Source of the DNA: Streptococcus infantis
GTDB lineage: Bacteria > Bacillota > Bacilli > Lactobacillales > Streptococcaceae
Reading direction: 5' to 3'
DNA: 64,000 nt
Assembly: GCF_015546995.1 (NCBI RefSeq)
Contig: NZ_JADMUH010000004.1
Coordinates: 16,450-80,449 of the forward strand
The position numbers and the translations under genes were made by a program. The stretch's first letter is position 1. Each line of letters begins with the position of its first letter. The notes under the pieces are model-generated. The model had not been told where the DNA came from and made no database searches. It saw only the letters and a list, made by a program, of their open reading frames with translations. Shown here piece after piece: positions 9,128-23,213 of this stretch.

Positions 9128-9966
9128 TAACCTTTAACGGCTCCCATAGTAATACCTTGAGTGAAGGATTTTTGGAAGACAAGGAAGACTGTTACGATTG
9201 GCACAGCTGCAAGAGCAGCCCCTGCCATAATTAAACCATAGTTGGTTGCCATCTCAGCCTGCATAGTCGCAACCCCAAGTGAGATGGTCAAGTTGTTACG
9301 AGATGTCAACATAACCAACTGCATAAAGTAGTCATTCCATGTATTGATGAAGGTAAAGATTGCAAGAGCTGCAAATCCTGGTTTCACAATAGGGAAGGCT
9401 ACGCTCCAGAAAGTACGAATCTCACCACATCCATCGATTTTAGCAGATTCGAGCAATTCTGTTGGAATGTTTTCACTGAACTGTTTCATGAGGAAGACCC
9501 CAAATGGCCATCCGATCAAAGGCAAGATAACCGCCCAAAGAGTGTCATGGATTCCCATGAAGTTGACGATACGTACCAATGGCACAAGGACAACTTGTTT
9601 TGGAAGAGCCATGGCAGCGATGAAGATTGCAAAGAGAATGCGTTGACCGTAGAAACGTTTCTTAGCCAATACATAACCTGCTAGGGATGAAGTTGCACAA
9701 ACCAAGAACATAGTTACCAATGAAATGAAGACTGAGTTCCACATCCATTGCAAGGCTGGGTTTTGCACCATCAATTGTTGGAAGTTCTCCATTGTTGGAG
9801 CTTTAGGGAACCATTGTGGTGGAATCATAATGGTATCCGGTTGTGATTTGAATGCACCTGTCAAAATCCAGTAGAATGGAAAGATAAAGAGTACAGTCAA
9901 TAAAAGCAAGAAGATGGTTGAAATAACAGTGAAGGCTGTTAAAGGTTTCTTTTGTGTAGATTGCAT
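9127..9966 (-). CDS. satC: Sialic-acid ABC importer, permease SatC
   Basis: 279 residues, six membrane spans, and the CUT1 permease EAA loop (LLESAKIDGCGEIRTFWSVAFP, about residues 170-191). The last gene of satABC, 16 bp after satB with a GGAG site. Together with SatB it forms the channel for Neu5Ac. No dedicated ATPase is encoded here; streptococcal importers of this type often share a common MsmK-like ATPase (known for the family). Assignment to sialic acid rests on gene context. Confidence 0.87.
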   Translation of the reverse strand: MQSTQKKPLTAFTVISTIFLLLLTVLFIFPFYWILTGAFKSQPDTIMIPPQWFPKAPTMENFQQLMVQNPALQWMWNSVFISLVTMFLVCATSSLAGYVLAKKRFYGQRILFAIFIAAMALPKQVVLVPLVRIVNFMGIHDTLWAVILPLIGWPFGVFLMKQFSENIPTELLESAKIDGCGEIRTFWSVAFPIVKPGFAALAIFTFINTWNDYFMQLVMLTSRNNLTISLGVATMQAEMATNYGLIMAGAALAAVPIVTVFLVFQKSFTQGITMGAVKG

Positions 9967-9982
9967 AGCTGTCTCCTTTCTA

Positions 9983-10924
9983 TTAATATTCTACGTCGTT
10001 TCCAAGTACTTTAAATTGAACAAAGCTGACAATTGCGATCATAACTGCCAAGAATACACCAATAGTATTGGCATAGCCATACTCAGTCAATTGGAAGGCT
10101 TTCTCGTATAGGTAGTACATGAGAGTACTTGTTGAGTAGTTTGGACCACCTGAAGTCAAAAGCTGAATCAAAGCGAAACACTGGAATGAGTTGATTGTTG
10201 TAATGATTGCGATATAAAGAGTTGTTGGAAGGAGGCTTGGCCATTTAATCTTCCAGAAAACTTGTAACTCAGTTGCTCCGTCGACACGCGCCGCTTCAAC
10301 AAGAGAGTTATCAATATTACCCATTGCAGCGATGTAAAGGATGATTGGCTGACCAACTGATGTTGTCAAAAGAATAATCATAATCGCCATCAAAGCCCAG
10401 TTTTTATCACCCAACCAAGAAATGTTTTGGCTAATGATATGGCTTGACTTAAGCACGAAATTCAAAATACCTGATAGAGGATCATAAATCCATTTCCATA
10501 CAACCGTTACGGCAACACTACCTGTTACAACAGGAAGGAAGAATACGAAACGATAGAAGGATCTAGCAACTGCATTTTGTTGGTAAGTTTGTGATGCCAC
10601 AAATAGTGAGAAGAGTACAACGACTGGTACAGATCCGATAACTAAGATTACGGTATTAATCAAAGATTTTGTAAAGACAGGGTCTTTAAACATGCGGATG
10701 TAGTTGTCCAATCCTACAAACTCAAAGCTAGTCATCGAGTAGTTAAAGAAACTAGTGATGAATCCCATGATCATTGGAGCTAGGACAAAGACGGTAAAGA
10801 AGATTAATACTGGTGCTAAGAAAGCATAAGAAACAATTGTTTCTCTCATGCGAATTTTATTGACTTTCACAGTCGGCACCTCACTTTCAAATAGTTTTTG
10901 TTTTTTTTGATTGTTGTCTGACAT
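9983..10924 (-). CDS. satB: Sialic-acid ABC importer, permease SatB
   Basis: 313 residues with a charged N-terminal tail of about 28 residues, six membrane spans and an EAA loop (VEAARVDGATELQVFWKIKWP, about 215-235). Pairs with SatC. No strong ribosome site precedes the ATG at 10924; an internal ATG (MRETIVSY) is the alternative start. It is separated from satA by a hairpin that may lower its expression relative to the binding protein. Confidence 0.87.
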   Translation of the reverse strand: MSDNNQKKQKLFESEVPTVKVNKIRMRETIVSYAFLAPVLIFFTVFVLAPMIMGFITSFFNYSMTSFEFVGLDNYIRMFKDPVFTKSLINTVILVIGSVPVVVLFSLFVASQTYQQNAVARSFYRFVFFLPVVTGSVAVTVVWKWIYDPLSGILNFVLKSSHIISQNISWLGDKNWALMAIMIILLTTSVGQPIILYIAAMGNIDNSLVEAARVDGATELQVFWKIKWPSLLPTTLYIAIITTINSFQCFALIQLLTSGGPNYSTSTLMYYLYEKAFQLTEYGYANTIGVFLAVMIAIVSFVQFKVLGNDVEY

Positions 10925-11023
10925 TGATGTAAAATCAAAATGAAATTTTTTCCAAGAAAAGCCTATGTAAGAACTTCATTTTAATTTTGACCTGTCAGTT
11001 CCTTACATTTTTTAAACAAAACT

Positions 11024-11062
11024 CCCCCTTTTCGTACACAGATGTGCACAGGGAAAAGGGGG
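11024..11062 (-). terminator. Intra-operon attenuating hairpin between satA and satB
   Basis: A 10-bp CCCCCTTTTC/GAAAAGGGGG stem extended by an inner GTGCAC/GTGTAC pairing, followed on the minus strand by a T-rich stretch. It sits 27 bp after the satA stop. Such partial terminators are known to raise binding-protein levels over permeases. Confidence 0.7.
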
Positions 11063-11088
11063 TGATTTTACTTTTTATTTAGGGCTTA

Positions 11089-12492
<1,404 letters not shown>

Positions 12493-12521
12493 TCAACCAC
12501 TCTCCTCGTGTTTTAATTGTC

Positions 12522-13220
12522 TTATTTGAGACCCGCAACAAATCGTTCCGTGATCTCTTTTGGTCTAGTAATAGCGCCACCAACTACAATGCCTCGCACT
12601 CCGTAACCTAGGATTTGCTTAGCCTGTTCTGGTGTGTGAATCTTACCTTCTGCGATGACGTCTACTCCTGCATCACAAAGTTTCTTAATCAATTCAAAGT
12701 CTGGACCATCCACTTTCGGGCTGTAAGATGTGTAGCCTGACAAGGTTGTTCCAACAAAGTCAATTCCTGCTTCAACTGCTGTAAGCCCTTCTTCAAAGGT
12801 ACTTGTGTCAGCCATCAAGAGTTGATTTGGGTATTTTTCTTTGATTTGACGGATGAATTCTTGAATTTCCAAGTCATCATGGCGTTCTCTCTTGGTACAA
12901 TCAAGAGCAATCACCTCAATATCTAGAGCCGCTAGTTCATCAACTTCTTTCATAGTAGCAGTGATGAATGGTTCCTGTGGTGGATAATCACGTTTGATAA
13001 TTCCGATAATCGGAAGATTTGTGACCTCTTTGATTTCCTTAATATCCCGAACACTATTTGCTCGGATACCGACTGCTCCACCCTGCTCAGCCGCTTTGAC
13101 TAGCAAGGGCATTACACCTCCCGCTTCTGTATAAAGCGGTTCATGAGGAAGTGCCTGACAAGAAACGATGATTCCATCTTTAATCTGCTCAATCAAAGCT
13201 TCTTTACTGATCTGTGGCAT
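12522..13220 (-). CDS. nanE: N-acetylmannosamine-6-phosphate 2-epimerase
   Basis: 232 residues, a TIM barrel. Family motifs: [12 protein letters not shown] at the start, GIIKRDYPP with the catalytic Lys, [23 protein letters not shown] with the catalytic Glu, and [11 protein letters not shown] binding phosphate. It converts ManNAc-6-P to GlcNAc-6-P, joining sialate breakdown to amino-sugar metabolism. It has its own promoter and is followed by satABC on the same strand. Confidence 0.94.
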   Translation of the reverse strand: MPQISKEALIEQIKDGIIVSCQALPHEPLYTEAGGVMPLLVKAAEQGGAVGIRANSVRDIKEIKEVTNLPIIGIIKRDYPPQEPFITATMKEVDELAALDIEVIALDCTKRERHDDLEIQEFIRQIKEKYPNQLLMADTSTFEEGLTAVEAGIDFVGTTLSGYTSYSPKVDGPDFELIKKLCDAGVDVIAEGKIHTPEQAKQILGYGVRGIVVGGAITRPKEITERFVAGLK

Positions 13221-13254
13221 CTACTTTCCTCCTTTTCTTTTTTCTTATGAGCCT

Positions 13255-13283
13255 ATTATATATCATTTTTAAAGCGCTTTCAA
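13255..13283 (-). promoter_or_regulatory. nanE promoter with cre overlapping the -35
   Basis: Minus strand -35 TTGAAA (13278-13283), 17-bp spacer, -10 TATAAT (13255-13260). The AAAGCGCTTT core (13271-13280) overlaps the -35 as at the lyase promoter. Confidence 0.78.
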
Positions 13284-13338
13284 GAACTTGTACTAGAATA
13301 GATTGAAGTTTCAAAACAATTTTATGAAACAGAATCTC

Positions 13339-13354
13339 CTGAAAGTAGTTTCAG
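13339..13354 (-). promoter_or_regulatory. Candidate NanR-type operator, nanE promoter
   Basis: CTGAAAGTAGTTTCAG, a near-perfect 16-bp palindrome with core 13341-13352. Centre-to-centre distance to the -10 is 89 bp, identical to the lyase and nanA promoters. Confidence 0.62.
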
Positions 13355-13430
13355 GGAGAAATTCCCGCCTTTGAATCGCCTTCCATCCGCTTATTTTCAC
13401 TAGAATCTTCGCTTTCTGCAAATAAAGAGC

Positions 13431-13452
13431 CTGTAACGAATGAACGTTACAG
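13431..13452 (-). terminator. Terminator after nanA
   Basis: Perfect 8-bp stem CTGTAACG/CGTTACAG with a 6-nt loop, then a CTCTTTATTT tract on the minus strand. It ends the sialidase transcript before the nanE control region. Confidence 0.75.
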
Positions 13453-13511
13453 ACCCTTCTAATATAAGTCTAAACCTTTTTTATAGAGACTTTTTAGATT
13501 CAATGTTGCCA

Positions 13512-17166
<3,655 letters not shown>

Positions 17167-17195
17167 TCAACTCCTTTCGACTTGATGTTACACTT

Positions 17196-17201
17196 ATTAT
17201 A
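17196..17201 (-). promoter_or_regulatory. -10 box of the small-ORF/nanA promoter
   Basis: TATAAT on the minus strand. The hexamer at the -35 distance (GCTAAA, 17219-17224) is poor, which fits dependence on an activator. The candidate operator centre is 89 bp away. Confidence 0.6.
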
Positions 17202-17281
17202 TAATAAATCTTCCAAATTTTAGCCTTAGTAATCTATAATAGAATTTACTTTCAGATATATTTCTATGTTTCAAACTTTTT

Positions 17282-17293
17282 GAAACTACTTTC
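17282..17293 (-). promoter_or_regulatory. Candidate NanR-type operator, nanA promoter
   Basis: GAAAGTAGTTTC read on the minus strand, identical to the motif cores at 7727 and 13341 and at the same 89-bp distance from the -10. Confidence 0.62.
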
Positions 17294-17312
17294 TGTACTC
17301 CTCAACAAATAA

Positions 17313-17332
17313 AGCCCTGTTTTAGCAAGGCT
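17313..17332 (-). terminator. Likely terminator after the acetyl-ester hydrolase
   Basis: Stem AGCCTTG/CAGGGCT with one G-U pair and a 6-nt loop, then a TTTATTT tract on the minus strand. Confidence 0.5.
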
Positions 17333-17345
17333 CTTTTTCATTTTT

Positions 17346-18329
17346 TTAATGACCTACATAGGTAAAGGGAATCTCACTACCACACAACCAGTTGTAAACC
17401 TGGTCATTGACATGGACATTCATAGCCTCATGTGCATATTCAGGCATGAAGCGATAACTCTTCTCACAAGTCAAACGATTATAGATGGCAAATTGAGTAA
17501 TCGGATAGCAGACATCGTCATCAAGACCTGTAATCATTCTCACCTCACCTTTTATTCGATGGGCAAGGTTTTTCACATCGATATAACCAAGCGTCTCCAT
17601 GATCTGTTCTTCTGTCTCATGGAAAGGATCATGAAACTTAAAGTAACGAAAAAGCTCGTCATAAGCTTCGCTGGTATTCCCAATTTCTAGCACTCGTCTA
17701 AAGTCTGACAAGAATGGATAGATTGCAACTGTTCGCTTGATACGTGGATTGAGACCAGCAGCCACTAAAGCCAAGGCTCCTCCTTGCGAAGCTCCATAAC
17801 TAGCCAATTGCCCCTCATCTACTTGAGGGAGACTAGCTACAATCTCAATCAATTGATAAATATCTAGATAGACATCTTTATAGAAGAGTTGCTCTTTTCC
17901 TTCTACTGCGCCACGAATGATTTGACCCTTAACTGTATTTCCGAGAGGCGAACGCAAGCCGTCTTGAGAGTAACCAGATTGCCCACGGACATCCATCGAT
18001 ACAACCCCATAACCAGCGACCGTAAAGGCTAACATATCTGTCCAATCCCAGCAACGTCCCATATAACCATGGAAGTGGAAAATAACCGGTACTTTCTTAT
18101 CTAATTTTGGTAAGACTACACGCGCATAGACAAGGCCATCACGTGTACCTTTAAAAGTAAGTTCATAGCATTTCACATTTGGAATATGAAAGTCATGTTC
18201 CTCTAGTTGGTAGTCTTGCAAGACCGAAACCTTGTCAATCTCACCATCCCAAAAAACATCAAAATCCTGTGGAACTTCATCTCTTCCTTTATATGTTTTC
18301 ATTTCTTCTACTAATGCTGGATTTCTCAT
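17346..18329 (-). CDS. axe1: Acetyl xylan esterase / cephalosporin-C deacetylase family hydrolase
   Basis: 327 residues from the ATG at 18329 with an AAAGGAG site. An alpha/beta hydrolase: HFHGYMG oxyanion region, VVSMDVRGQSG, nucleophile elbow SYGASQGGALAL, and a C-terminal Asp (GLDDDVC) and His (EYAHEA) completing the triad. CE7 enzymes remove acetyl groups from sugars. Next to nanA it may de-O-acetylate sialic acid or glycans so NanA can act (inference). A variant of the nan operator motif lies upstream. Confidence 0.85.
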   Translation of the reverse strand: MRNPALVEEMKTYKGRDEVPQDFDVFWDGEIDKVSVLQDYQLEEHDFHIPNVKCYELTFKGTRDGLVYARVVLPKLDKKVPVIFHFHGYMGRCWDWTDMLAFTVAGYGVVSMDVRGQSGYSQDGLRSPLGNTVKGQIIRGAVEGKEQLFYKDVYLDIYQLIEIVASLPQVDEGQLASYGASQGGALALVAAGLNPRIKRTVAIYPFLSDFRRVLEIGNTSEAYDELFRYFKFHDPFHETEEQIMETLGYIDVKNLAHRIKGEVRMITGLDDDVCYPITQFAIYNRLTCEKSYRFMPEYAHEAMNVHVNDQVYNWLCGSEIPFTYVGH

Positions 18330-18356
18330 AGAATTCTCCTTTATTTTGTAACCGTT

Positions 18357-18386
18357 ATCATAACTGTAGCACATATGGGGAAGCAA
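18357..18386 (-). promoter_or_regulatory. Promoter of the acetyl-ester hydrolase gene
   Basis: Minus strand -35 TTGCTT (18381-18386), 18-bp spacer, -10 TATGAT (18357-18362). Confidence 0.55.
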
Positions 18387-18445
18387 TGCAAGAAAGAAAG
18401 GGAAACGGAAAGTGGATTTAATGTCCGATCCCAGCAAGAATCCCT

Positions 18446-18459
18446 CTGAAAGTAGTTTT
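18446..18459 (-). promoter_or_regulatory. Degenerate nan-type operator upstream of axe1
   Basis: CTGAAAGTAGTTTT on the plus strand, one base off the motif core. It is about 94 bp from the -10 instead of 89, so phasing is slightly different. Possible regulon member. Confidence 0.4.
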
Positions 18460-18471
18460 AAAAAAATAAAA

Positions 18472-18489
18472 AAGAGCGATTTCGCTCTT
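18472..18489 (-). terminator. Terminator of the small transcript (and of recG read-through)
   Basis: AAGAGCGA/TCGCTCTT stem with a 2-nt loop, then a long T-run on the minus strand. Confidence 0.85.
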
Positions 18490-18585
18490 TTCTTAGTATT
18501 TAGGAGAAGGTTGAGTTTCCTTTTGAAATGTCTTTTGGTAATTTACTTTAATAGTCATGAGAGAGTCCTCGTTTCTTTTGGATGA
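18472..18585 (-). ncRNA. Possible csRNA-like small RNA / 21-residue peptide transcript
   Basis: A compact unit between recG and axe1: -10 TATACT (18590-18595), about 110 transcribed bases and a strong terminator. It contains a pyrimidine stretch CCTTCTCC able to pair with ribosome sites, as in the CiaR-dependent csRNAs of this group. It also carries a 21-codon ORF (18493-18558, starting MTIKVNYQK) whose ribosome site can be buried in a GAGTC/GACTC hairpin. The start of transcription is uncertain. RNA, peptide or both are open options. Confidence 0.5.
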
Positions 18586-18616
18586 CTCTAGTATAGATAC
18601 TCACCCTAAAAGCAAA

Positions 18617-18644
18617 CTTAACATTATCTTAGAAAAAGCTTAAT
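18617..18644 (-). promoter_or_regulatory. Three phased TTTAAG-like hexamers (CiaR-type site)
   Basis: On the minus strand ATTAAG, TCTAAG and GTTAAG are each separated by exactly 5 bp (11-bp period). Each differs by one base from the CiaR hexamer TTTAAG, whose known arrangement is two copies with a 5-bp gap. They sit 21 bp upstream of the TATACT box and overlap the recG stop codon. Confidence 0.5.
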
Positions 18645-20655
18645 CCAGATATTCTTTCTTCTCGAGATGTAAGGCAATCATGTGCCACTCTGGGTCCTCT
18701 CTCCAATTTGGGAGGGAGCTGATATAGCTAGCTACCTTTCTAGCTTCCTCAAGGATTGGGAAGTCTTCGATGATATCAGCTACATGGAACTCTGGTAGAC
18801 CCGACTGTTTAGTTCCAAAAATTTCACCAGAACCCCGCATTTTCAAATCTTCTTCTGCAAGGACAAAACCATTGGTCGTTTCCGTCATGATACGCATGCG
18901 GTCTTTCCCAGAGTCAGTTTTTGGATTGGCCACTAGAACCGCATAGGACTGCTTGTCTCCACGACCGACACGACCTCTGAGCTGATGGAGCTGACTAAGT
19001 CCGAAACGGTCAGCGTCCATGATAATCATGACTGTCGCATTTGGCACATTGACCCCGACCTCGATAACCGTTGTAGAGACCAGGATATCTGTCTTTCTCT
19101 CTTTGAAATCCTGCATAATCTTGTCTTTTTCATCACTCTTCATTTTCCCATGTAAGAGAGCAACTTTTGCTTTTCCTTCAAAATGAGCCGTTAACTCTTC
19201 TGACAGAGCAATGGCATTTTTAAGATCCAAAGCTTCAGATTCTTCAATCAAAGGAGAGATAACATAGACTTGGGAGCCTTTCTGAATCTCACCCTCCAAC
19301 CAAGTCAAGACCTGGAGCAACTGTTCATGTTTGATCCAGCGCGTTACGATGGGCTTACGCCCTGCTGGCATCTGGTCAATAATAGAAACATCCATATCCC
19401 CAAAGGCAGTGATGGCTAAGGTCCGTGGTATGGGAGTTGCCGTCATCATGAGGACATCTGGATTTTCACCTTTTTCCCGTAAAATACGCCTTTGCCCTAC
19501 ACCAAAGCGGTGTTGCTCATCGATGATGATCAAGCCGAGTCGGGCATAGTCCACGCCGTCTTGTATAAGAGCATGGGTTCCGATGATCACATCGGCTTCC
19601 CCCTTAGCAATGGTTTCCAAGACCTTGCGTTTTTCTGCAGCTTTCAATGACCCTGTTAGGAGAGCTAATTTCAAATCCGGAAAGAGACTCTCTAGGCTTT
19701 CAAAATGCTGCTCTGCAAGAATTTCTGTTGGAACCATGAGGGCAGCCTGATATCCTGCCGTTACAGCTGCATACATAGCAAGACCTGCAACCACTGTCTT
19801 CCCGCTACCGACATCCCCTTGTAAGAGCCGATTCATGTGATGGTCCGACTTCATATCTGTTAGAATTTCTTGCAGGCTTTTTTCTTGGGCTTGGGTCAAG
19901 GCAAAAGGCAATTTCTCTTTCACTGCAGTTAATGTTTTCTGAGACCAGTTCAAGACCAGACCACTTCCATGAACCTTATTTTCAGACTTGAGGGTCTGTA
20001 ATTGCATTTGGAAATAAAAGAGTTCCTCAAATTTGATTCGACGGAGAGCCTGTTTGTATTCTGCCAAATCCTTGGGAAAATGCATGGCACGAACAGCCTG
20101 ACTACGGGGCATTAGTTTGTATTTATCGAGCAGGGACTGGGGGATGTTTTCTTCTATCAAGAGGTCCAGTCCTTGATCAAAGGCTGTCTTGATGACTTTA
20201 ACAAGTCCTGCTTGACTGACACCTTGTGCTAGACGATAGACCGGTTGGAGGTCATCCTCCACTTGGGCTAAAACCTTCATTCCTGTGAGGCTTGCCTTGG
20301 CACGGTCCCACTTGCCAAAGACAGCCAAGGTTGCTCCTAGTTCAATCTTGTCAGCTAGGTAGGGTTGGTTGAAGAAATTAACTGCAAAAACAACCTCTCC
20401 CTGTTTAAGGCTAAAGCGTAGGCGATTGCGCTTAAAACCATAATACTGAGCACTGGCTGGTGTCACTACCTGACCAGACAAAACAGCCTTTTCACCGTCT
20501 TCTAGCTCTAGCACCTGCTTAGTCTTAAAATCTTCATAACGGAAAGGGAAGTAGAGCAAGAGATCTTGCAAGTTTTCAATTCCTAGTTTGGCATATTTCT
20601 CTGCTGATTTAGGTCCCACTCCTGGTAAGACATGCAAGGGTTGATGTAAATTCAT
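18640..20655 (-). CDS. recG: ATP-dependent DNA helicase RecG
   Basis: 671 residues, usual length. N-terminal wedge/OB region (LPGVGPKSAEKYAKLGI), then SF2 helicase motifs: Walker A GDVGSGKT near 285, DEQH, motif III TATPIPRTLA and motif VI HQLRGRVGR. Acts at stalled forks and Holliday junctions. Downstream of alr by 24 bp, last gene of the acpS-alr-recG run. Confidence 0.97.
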   Translation of the reverse strand: MNLHQPLHVLPGVGPKSAEKYAKLGIENLQDLLLYFPFRYEDFKTKQVLELEDGEKAVLSGQVVTPASAQYYGFKRNRLRFSLKQGEVVFAVNFFNQPYLADKIELGATLAVFGKWDRAKASLTGMKVLAQVEDDLQPVYRLAQGVSQAGLVKVIKTAFDQGLDLLIEENIPQSLLDKYKLMPRSQAVRAMHFPKDLAEYKQALRRIKFEELFYFQMQLQTLKSENKVHGSGLVLNWSQKTLTAVKEKLPFALTQAQEKSLQEILTDMKSDHHMNRLLQGDVGSGKTVVAGLAMYAAVTAGYQAALMVPTEILAEQHFESLESLFPDLKLALLTGSLKAAEKRKVLETIAKGEADVIIGTHALIQDGVDYARLGLIIIDEQHRFGVGQRRILREKGENPDVLMMTATPIPRTLAITAFGDMDVSIIDQMPAGRKPIVTRWIKHEQLLQVLTWLEGEIQKGSQVYVISPLIEESEALDLKNAIALSEELTAHFEGKAKVALLHGKMKSDEKDKIMQDFKERKTDILVSTTVIEVGVNVPNATVMIIMDADRFGLSQLHQLRGRVGRGDKQSYAVLVANPKTDSGKDRMRIMTETTNGFVLAEEDLKMRGSGEIFGTKQSGLPEFHVADIIEDFPILEEARKVASYISSLPNWREDPEWHMIALHLEKKEYLD

Positions 20656-20679
20656 GCTCTTCTCCTTTCCTTCTATTTC

Positions 20680-21783
20680 TTAATAATATTCTCTTGGAAT
20701 TCGATCACTGAGGAGACAAACTACCTCATAATTGATAGTTCCTCGGTAAACTGCTACATCTGTTGCAGTAATTTCTTTATCACCGTCTGAGCCAATTAAA
20801 GTTACCTTGGTACCCAATGGGTAAAGCTTAGGTAAGCGAATGGTGATTTGGTCCATGGATACACGCCCTACAATGGGACACAATTGGCCATCCACCAGAA
20901 CTGAGAAATTCTGCATGTCTCGTGTCCAACCATCTGCATAACCGATTGGCAAAGTGGCAATGACTTGCTCACTGTCTGCCTGATAAGTCGCTCCGTACCC
21001 CATACAAGCTCCAACCTCTACTGTTTTGACATGAACGATGGCTGACTCCAAAGTTAAGGCTGGTTTTAGTTCATAAGGCAATTCCAAAACTTGACCACTT
21101 GGATTGAGACCATACATGGAATCCCCCATGCGAACAGCATTAAAAATCGTTTCCGCATGCCATAAAGTCGTTGCGGAGTTACTTGCATGAACGAATTTGG
21201 GCACTTCCTTCATGCCTGTAAGGATTGTCTTGAAACAGTCCAGCTGTTGCTTAAAGTAGCTATCTGACTCTTCATCTGCAGTAGCAAAGTGCGTAAAGAT
21301 TCCCTCGACAGAAGCACCATGGTTTTTGAGCATAGCTTGGGCTTGTTCGGCCTCACTAGCACTTCTAAAACCAATTCGTCCCATCCCCGAGTCAATCTTA
21401 AGGTGAACGGTTAAACCTGATAAGTCTGACTCAGTATCAAGGAGATTCTCAATCCATTCCAATCCTGCCACTGTCAAGGTAATATCAAAATCCTTAGCCA
21501 ATGAAAAAGATTCAACCTCAGATACTCCCAAAATGAGAATCTTCTTAGTGATACCTGCCTGACGGAGTTCGATGGCTTCATCAATATTTGACACACAAAA
21601 GCCATCTACATCATCCTGGATAGCTCTTGCAACAGCTATCGCTCCATGTCCATAGGCATTGGCTTTCACAACCGCCCATTTGAGAGTGCCTTTAGGAATG
21701 TGTGCTCCCATCTGTTGGATATTGTAGCGGATTGCTTCTAGATTAATAAGGGCCTTGGTTGGTCTATGTGGACTAGTTTTCAT
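20680..21783 (-). CDS. alr: Alanine racemase
   Basis: 367 residues from the ATG at 21783, with GGAGG inside the 3' end of acpS. PLP lysine in [11 protein letters not shown], catalytic Tyr in [14 protein letters not shown] near the C-terminus. Makes D-Ala for peptidoglycan and teichoic acids. Overlaps acpS by 11 bp, suggesting translational coupling. Confidence 0.97.
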   Translation of the reverse strand: MKTSPHRPTKALINLEAIRYNIQQMGAHIPKGTLKWAVVKANAYGHGAIAVARAIQDDVDGFCVSNIDEAIELRQAGITKKILILGVSEVESFSLAKDFDITLTVAGLEWIENLLDTESDLSGLTVHLKIDSGMGRIGFRSASEAEQAQAMLKNHGASVEGIFTHFATADEESDSYFKQQLDCFKTILTGMKEVPKFVHASNSATTLWHAETIFNAVRMGDSMYGLNPSGQVLELPYELKPALTLESAIVHVKTVEVGACMGYGATYQADSEQVIATLPIGYADGWTRDMQNFSVLVDGQLCPIVGRVSMDQITIRLPKLYPLGTKVTLIGSDGDKEITATDVAVYRGTINYEVVCLLSDRIPREYY

Positions 21784-22135
21784 GATTTTCCTCCAAAATA
21801 ACACTAGCTGTCACAAACTGTTCTGTATGGCTAATCGATAACCAAACATTTCCTGAAAATGGGGATTTGCTGAAGTAGGGAGCTCCCTTCTCATTGTTCA
21901 AGACTTCCAAATCCTGAAAGCCTAGCTTCCCAATTCCCGTTCCCATAGCCTTTGAGAAAGCCTCTTTAGCTGACCAACGACCAGCCAAATACTCGACCTG
22001 TCTGCGACCTTTGAGACTGGCAAAGCGCTCCATTTCCTTGCCTGTCAAGACACGCTGGGCAAAACCTTCTCTTTTTTCAACTGCATTTTGTATAGAAGCT
22101 AATTCTTCAATATCGATTCCGTGTCCAACTATCAT
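21773..22135 (-). CDS. acpS: Holo-[acyl-carrier-protein] synthase
   Basis: 120 residues starting [12 protein letters not shown] at 22135; an ATG two codons upstream is an equal alternative. GIDIEE and the [14 protein letters not shown] motif bind Mg and CoA. It transfers phosphopantetheine to ACP for fatty-acid synthesis. Lies between aroG and alr. Confidence 0.95.
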   Translation of the reverse strand: MIVGHGIDIEELASIQNAVEKREGFAQRVLTGKEMERFASLKGRRQVEYLAGRWSAKEAFSKAMGTGIGKLGFQDLEVLNNEKGAPYFSKSPFSGNVWLSISHTEQFVTASVILEENHEN

Positions 22136-22180
22136 TTTCATCAAAAGGAGTTGAGATTCCCCCAACTCCATCCTTTTCAC

Positions 22181-23212
22181 TTATTTTGTTAAGGTAGAAT
22201 AGATTTCTTCTACTAAAGCTACTGTATTTTCCCAGCCCAAACATGGGTCTGTAATGGAACGTCCAAAGATTTCTGGTTGGTTTTGGCGCCCATCTGCTAA
22301 GTAAGACTCGATCATGAAGCCTCGAATTGTCTTCTTAATCTTTTCATTCCAGTCACGGTTGAGAAGAGTTTGGCGAACAATGCGAACTTGCTCCATATAC
22401 TGTTTCCCTGAATTATCATGGTTGGTATCAATCATGATAAAGGGATTTTCGAGCCCCATAGACTCGTAACGACCGATGGCATTTAAGAGGGTTTCATAGT
22501 AGAAGTTAGGTTCATTTTTCCCGTATTCATTCATAGCTCCACGAAGGATGACGTGAGCCAAGGGATTTCCTGAAGTTTCAACTTCTTGACCATGAAAGAG
22601 AAAGGTTTGTTTGTTTTGTGCTGCATAAATAGCATTAAACATCACAGATAGGTTTCCAGATGTTGGGTTCTTCATTCCCACTGGTGCATCGATTCCTGAA
22701 GCTACAAAACGGTGTTCTTGGTCTTCTACTGAGCGCGCACCTACTGCATGATAACTCACCAAGTCATCAACCAAGACAAGATTGGCTGGATAAAGCATTT
22801 CATCTGCTGTAGTCAATCCTGTTTCTGTAATCACCCGATAATGAAGCTGACGTACAGCCTGTAAACCATTGATTAAGCTTGGAGCTTTAGAAGTATCTGG
22901 CTGATGAACCAAGCCCTTGTAGCCATCTCCATTGGTACGTGGCTTCGCAGTATATACACGCATGACCATGAAAATCTTGTCCGCCACTTTTTTCTGCAAG
23001 TCTGCCAAACGGCGAGCATACTCAAGAACTGCTTCTTCATTGTCAGACGAACAAGGTCCAATGACTAAAAGGACGCGGTCATCCTTTCCTGAAAGGATAT
23101 CTGCGAGTTCTTGGTCACGGCTTTCCTTATACTGCAAGGCTTCTGCAGATAGCCGTGTTTCCGCCTTAATCGCTTCAATATCGATTTCTTGACCTTTCTC
23201 GATAAATGCCAT
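22181..23212 (-). CDS. aroG: DAHP synthase (class I), copy 2
   Basis: 343 residues. AroAI-beta motifs: VIGPCSSDN, MRVYTAKPRTNGDGYKG, GARSVEDQEHR, DTNHDNSGK. Condenses PEP and erythrose-4-P, the first step of aromatic amino-acid synthesis. Follows its paralogue by one base and shares most blocks with it, so a tandem duplication is likely. The two may differ in feedback control. Confidence 0.92.
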   Translation of the reverse strand: MAFIEKGQEIDIEAIKAETRLSAEALQYKESRDQELADILSGKDDRVLLVIGPCSSDNEEAVLEYARRLADLQKKVADKIFMVMRVYTAKPRTNGDGYKGLVHQPDTSKAPSLINGLQAVRQLHYRVITETGLTTADEMLYPANLVLVDDLVSYHAVGARSVEDQEHRFVASGIDAPVGMKNPTSGNLSVMFNAIYAAQNKQTFLFHGQEVETSGNPLAHVILRGAMNEYGKNEPNFYYETLLNAIGRYESMGLENPFIMIDTNHDNSGKQYMEQVRIVRQTLLNRDWNEKIKKTIRGFMIESYLADGRQNQPEIFGRSITDPCLGWENTVALVEEIYSTLTK

Positions 23213-23213
23213 A

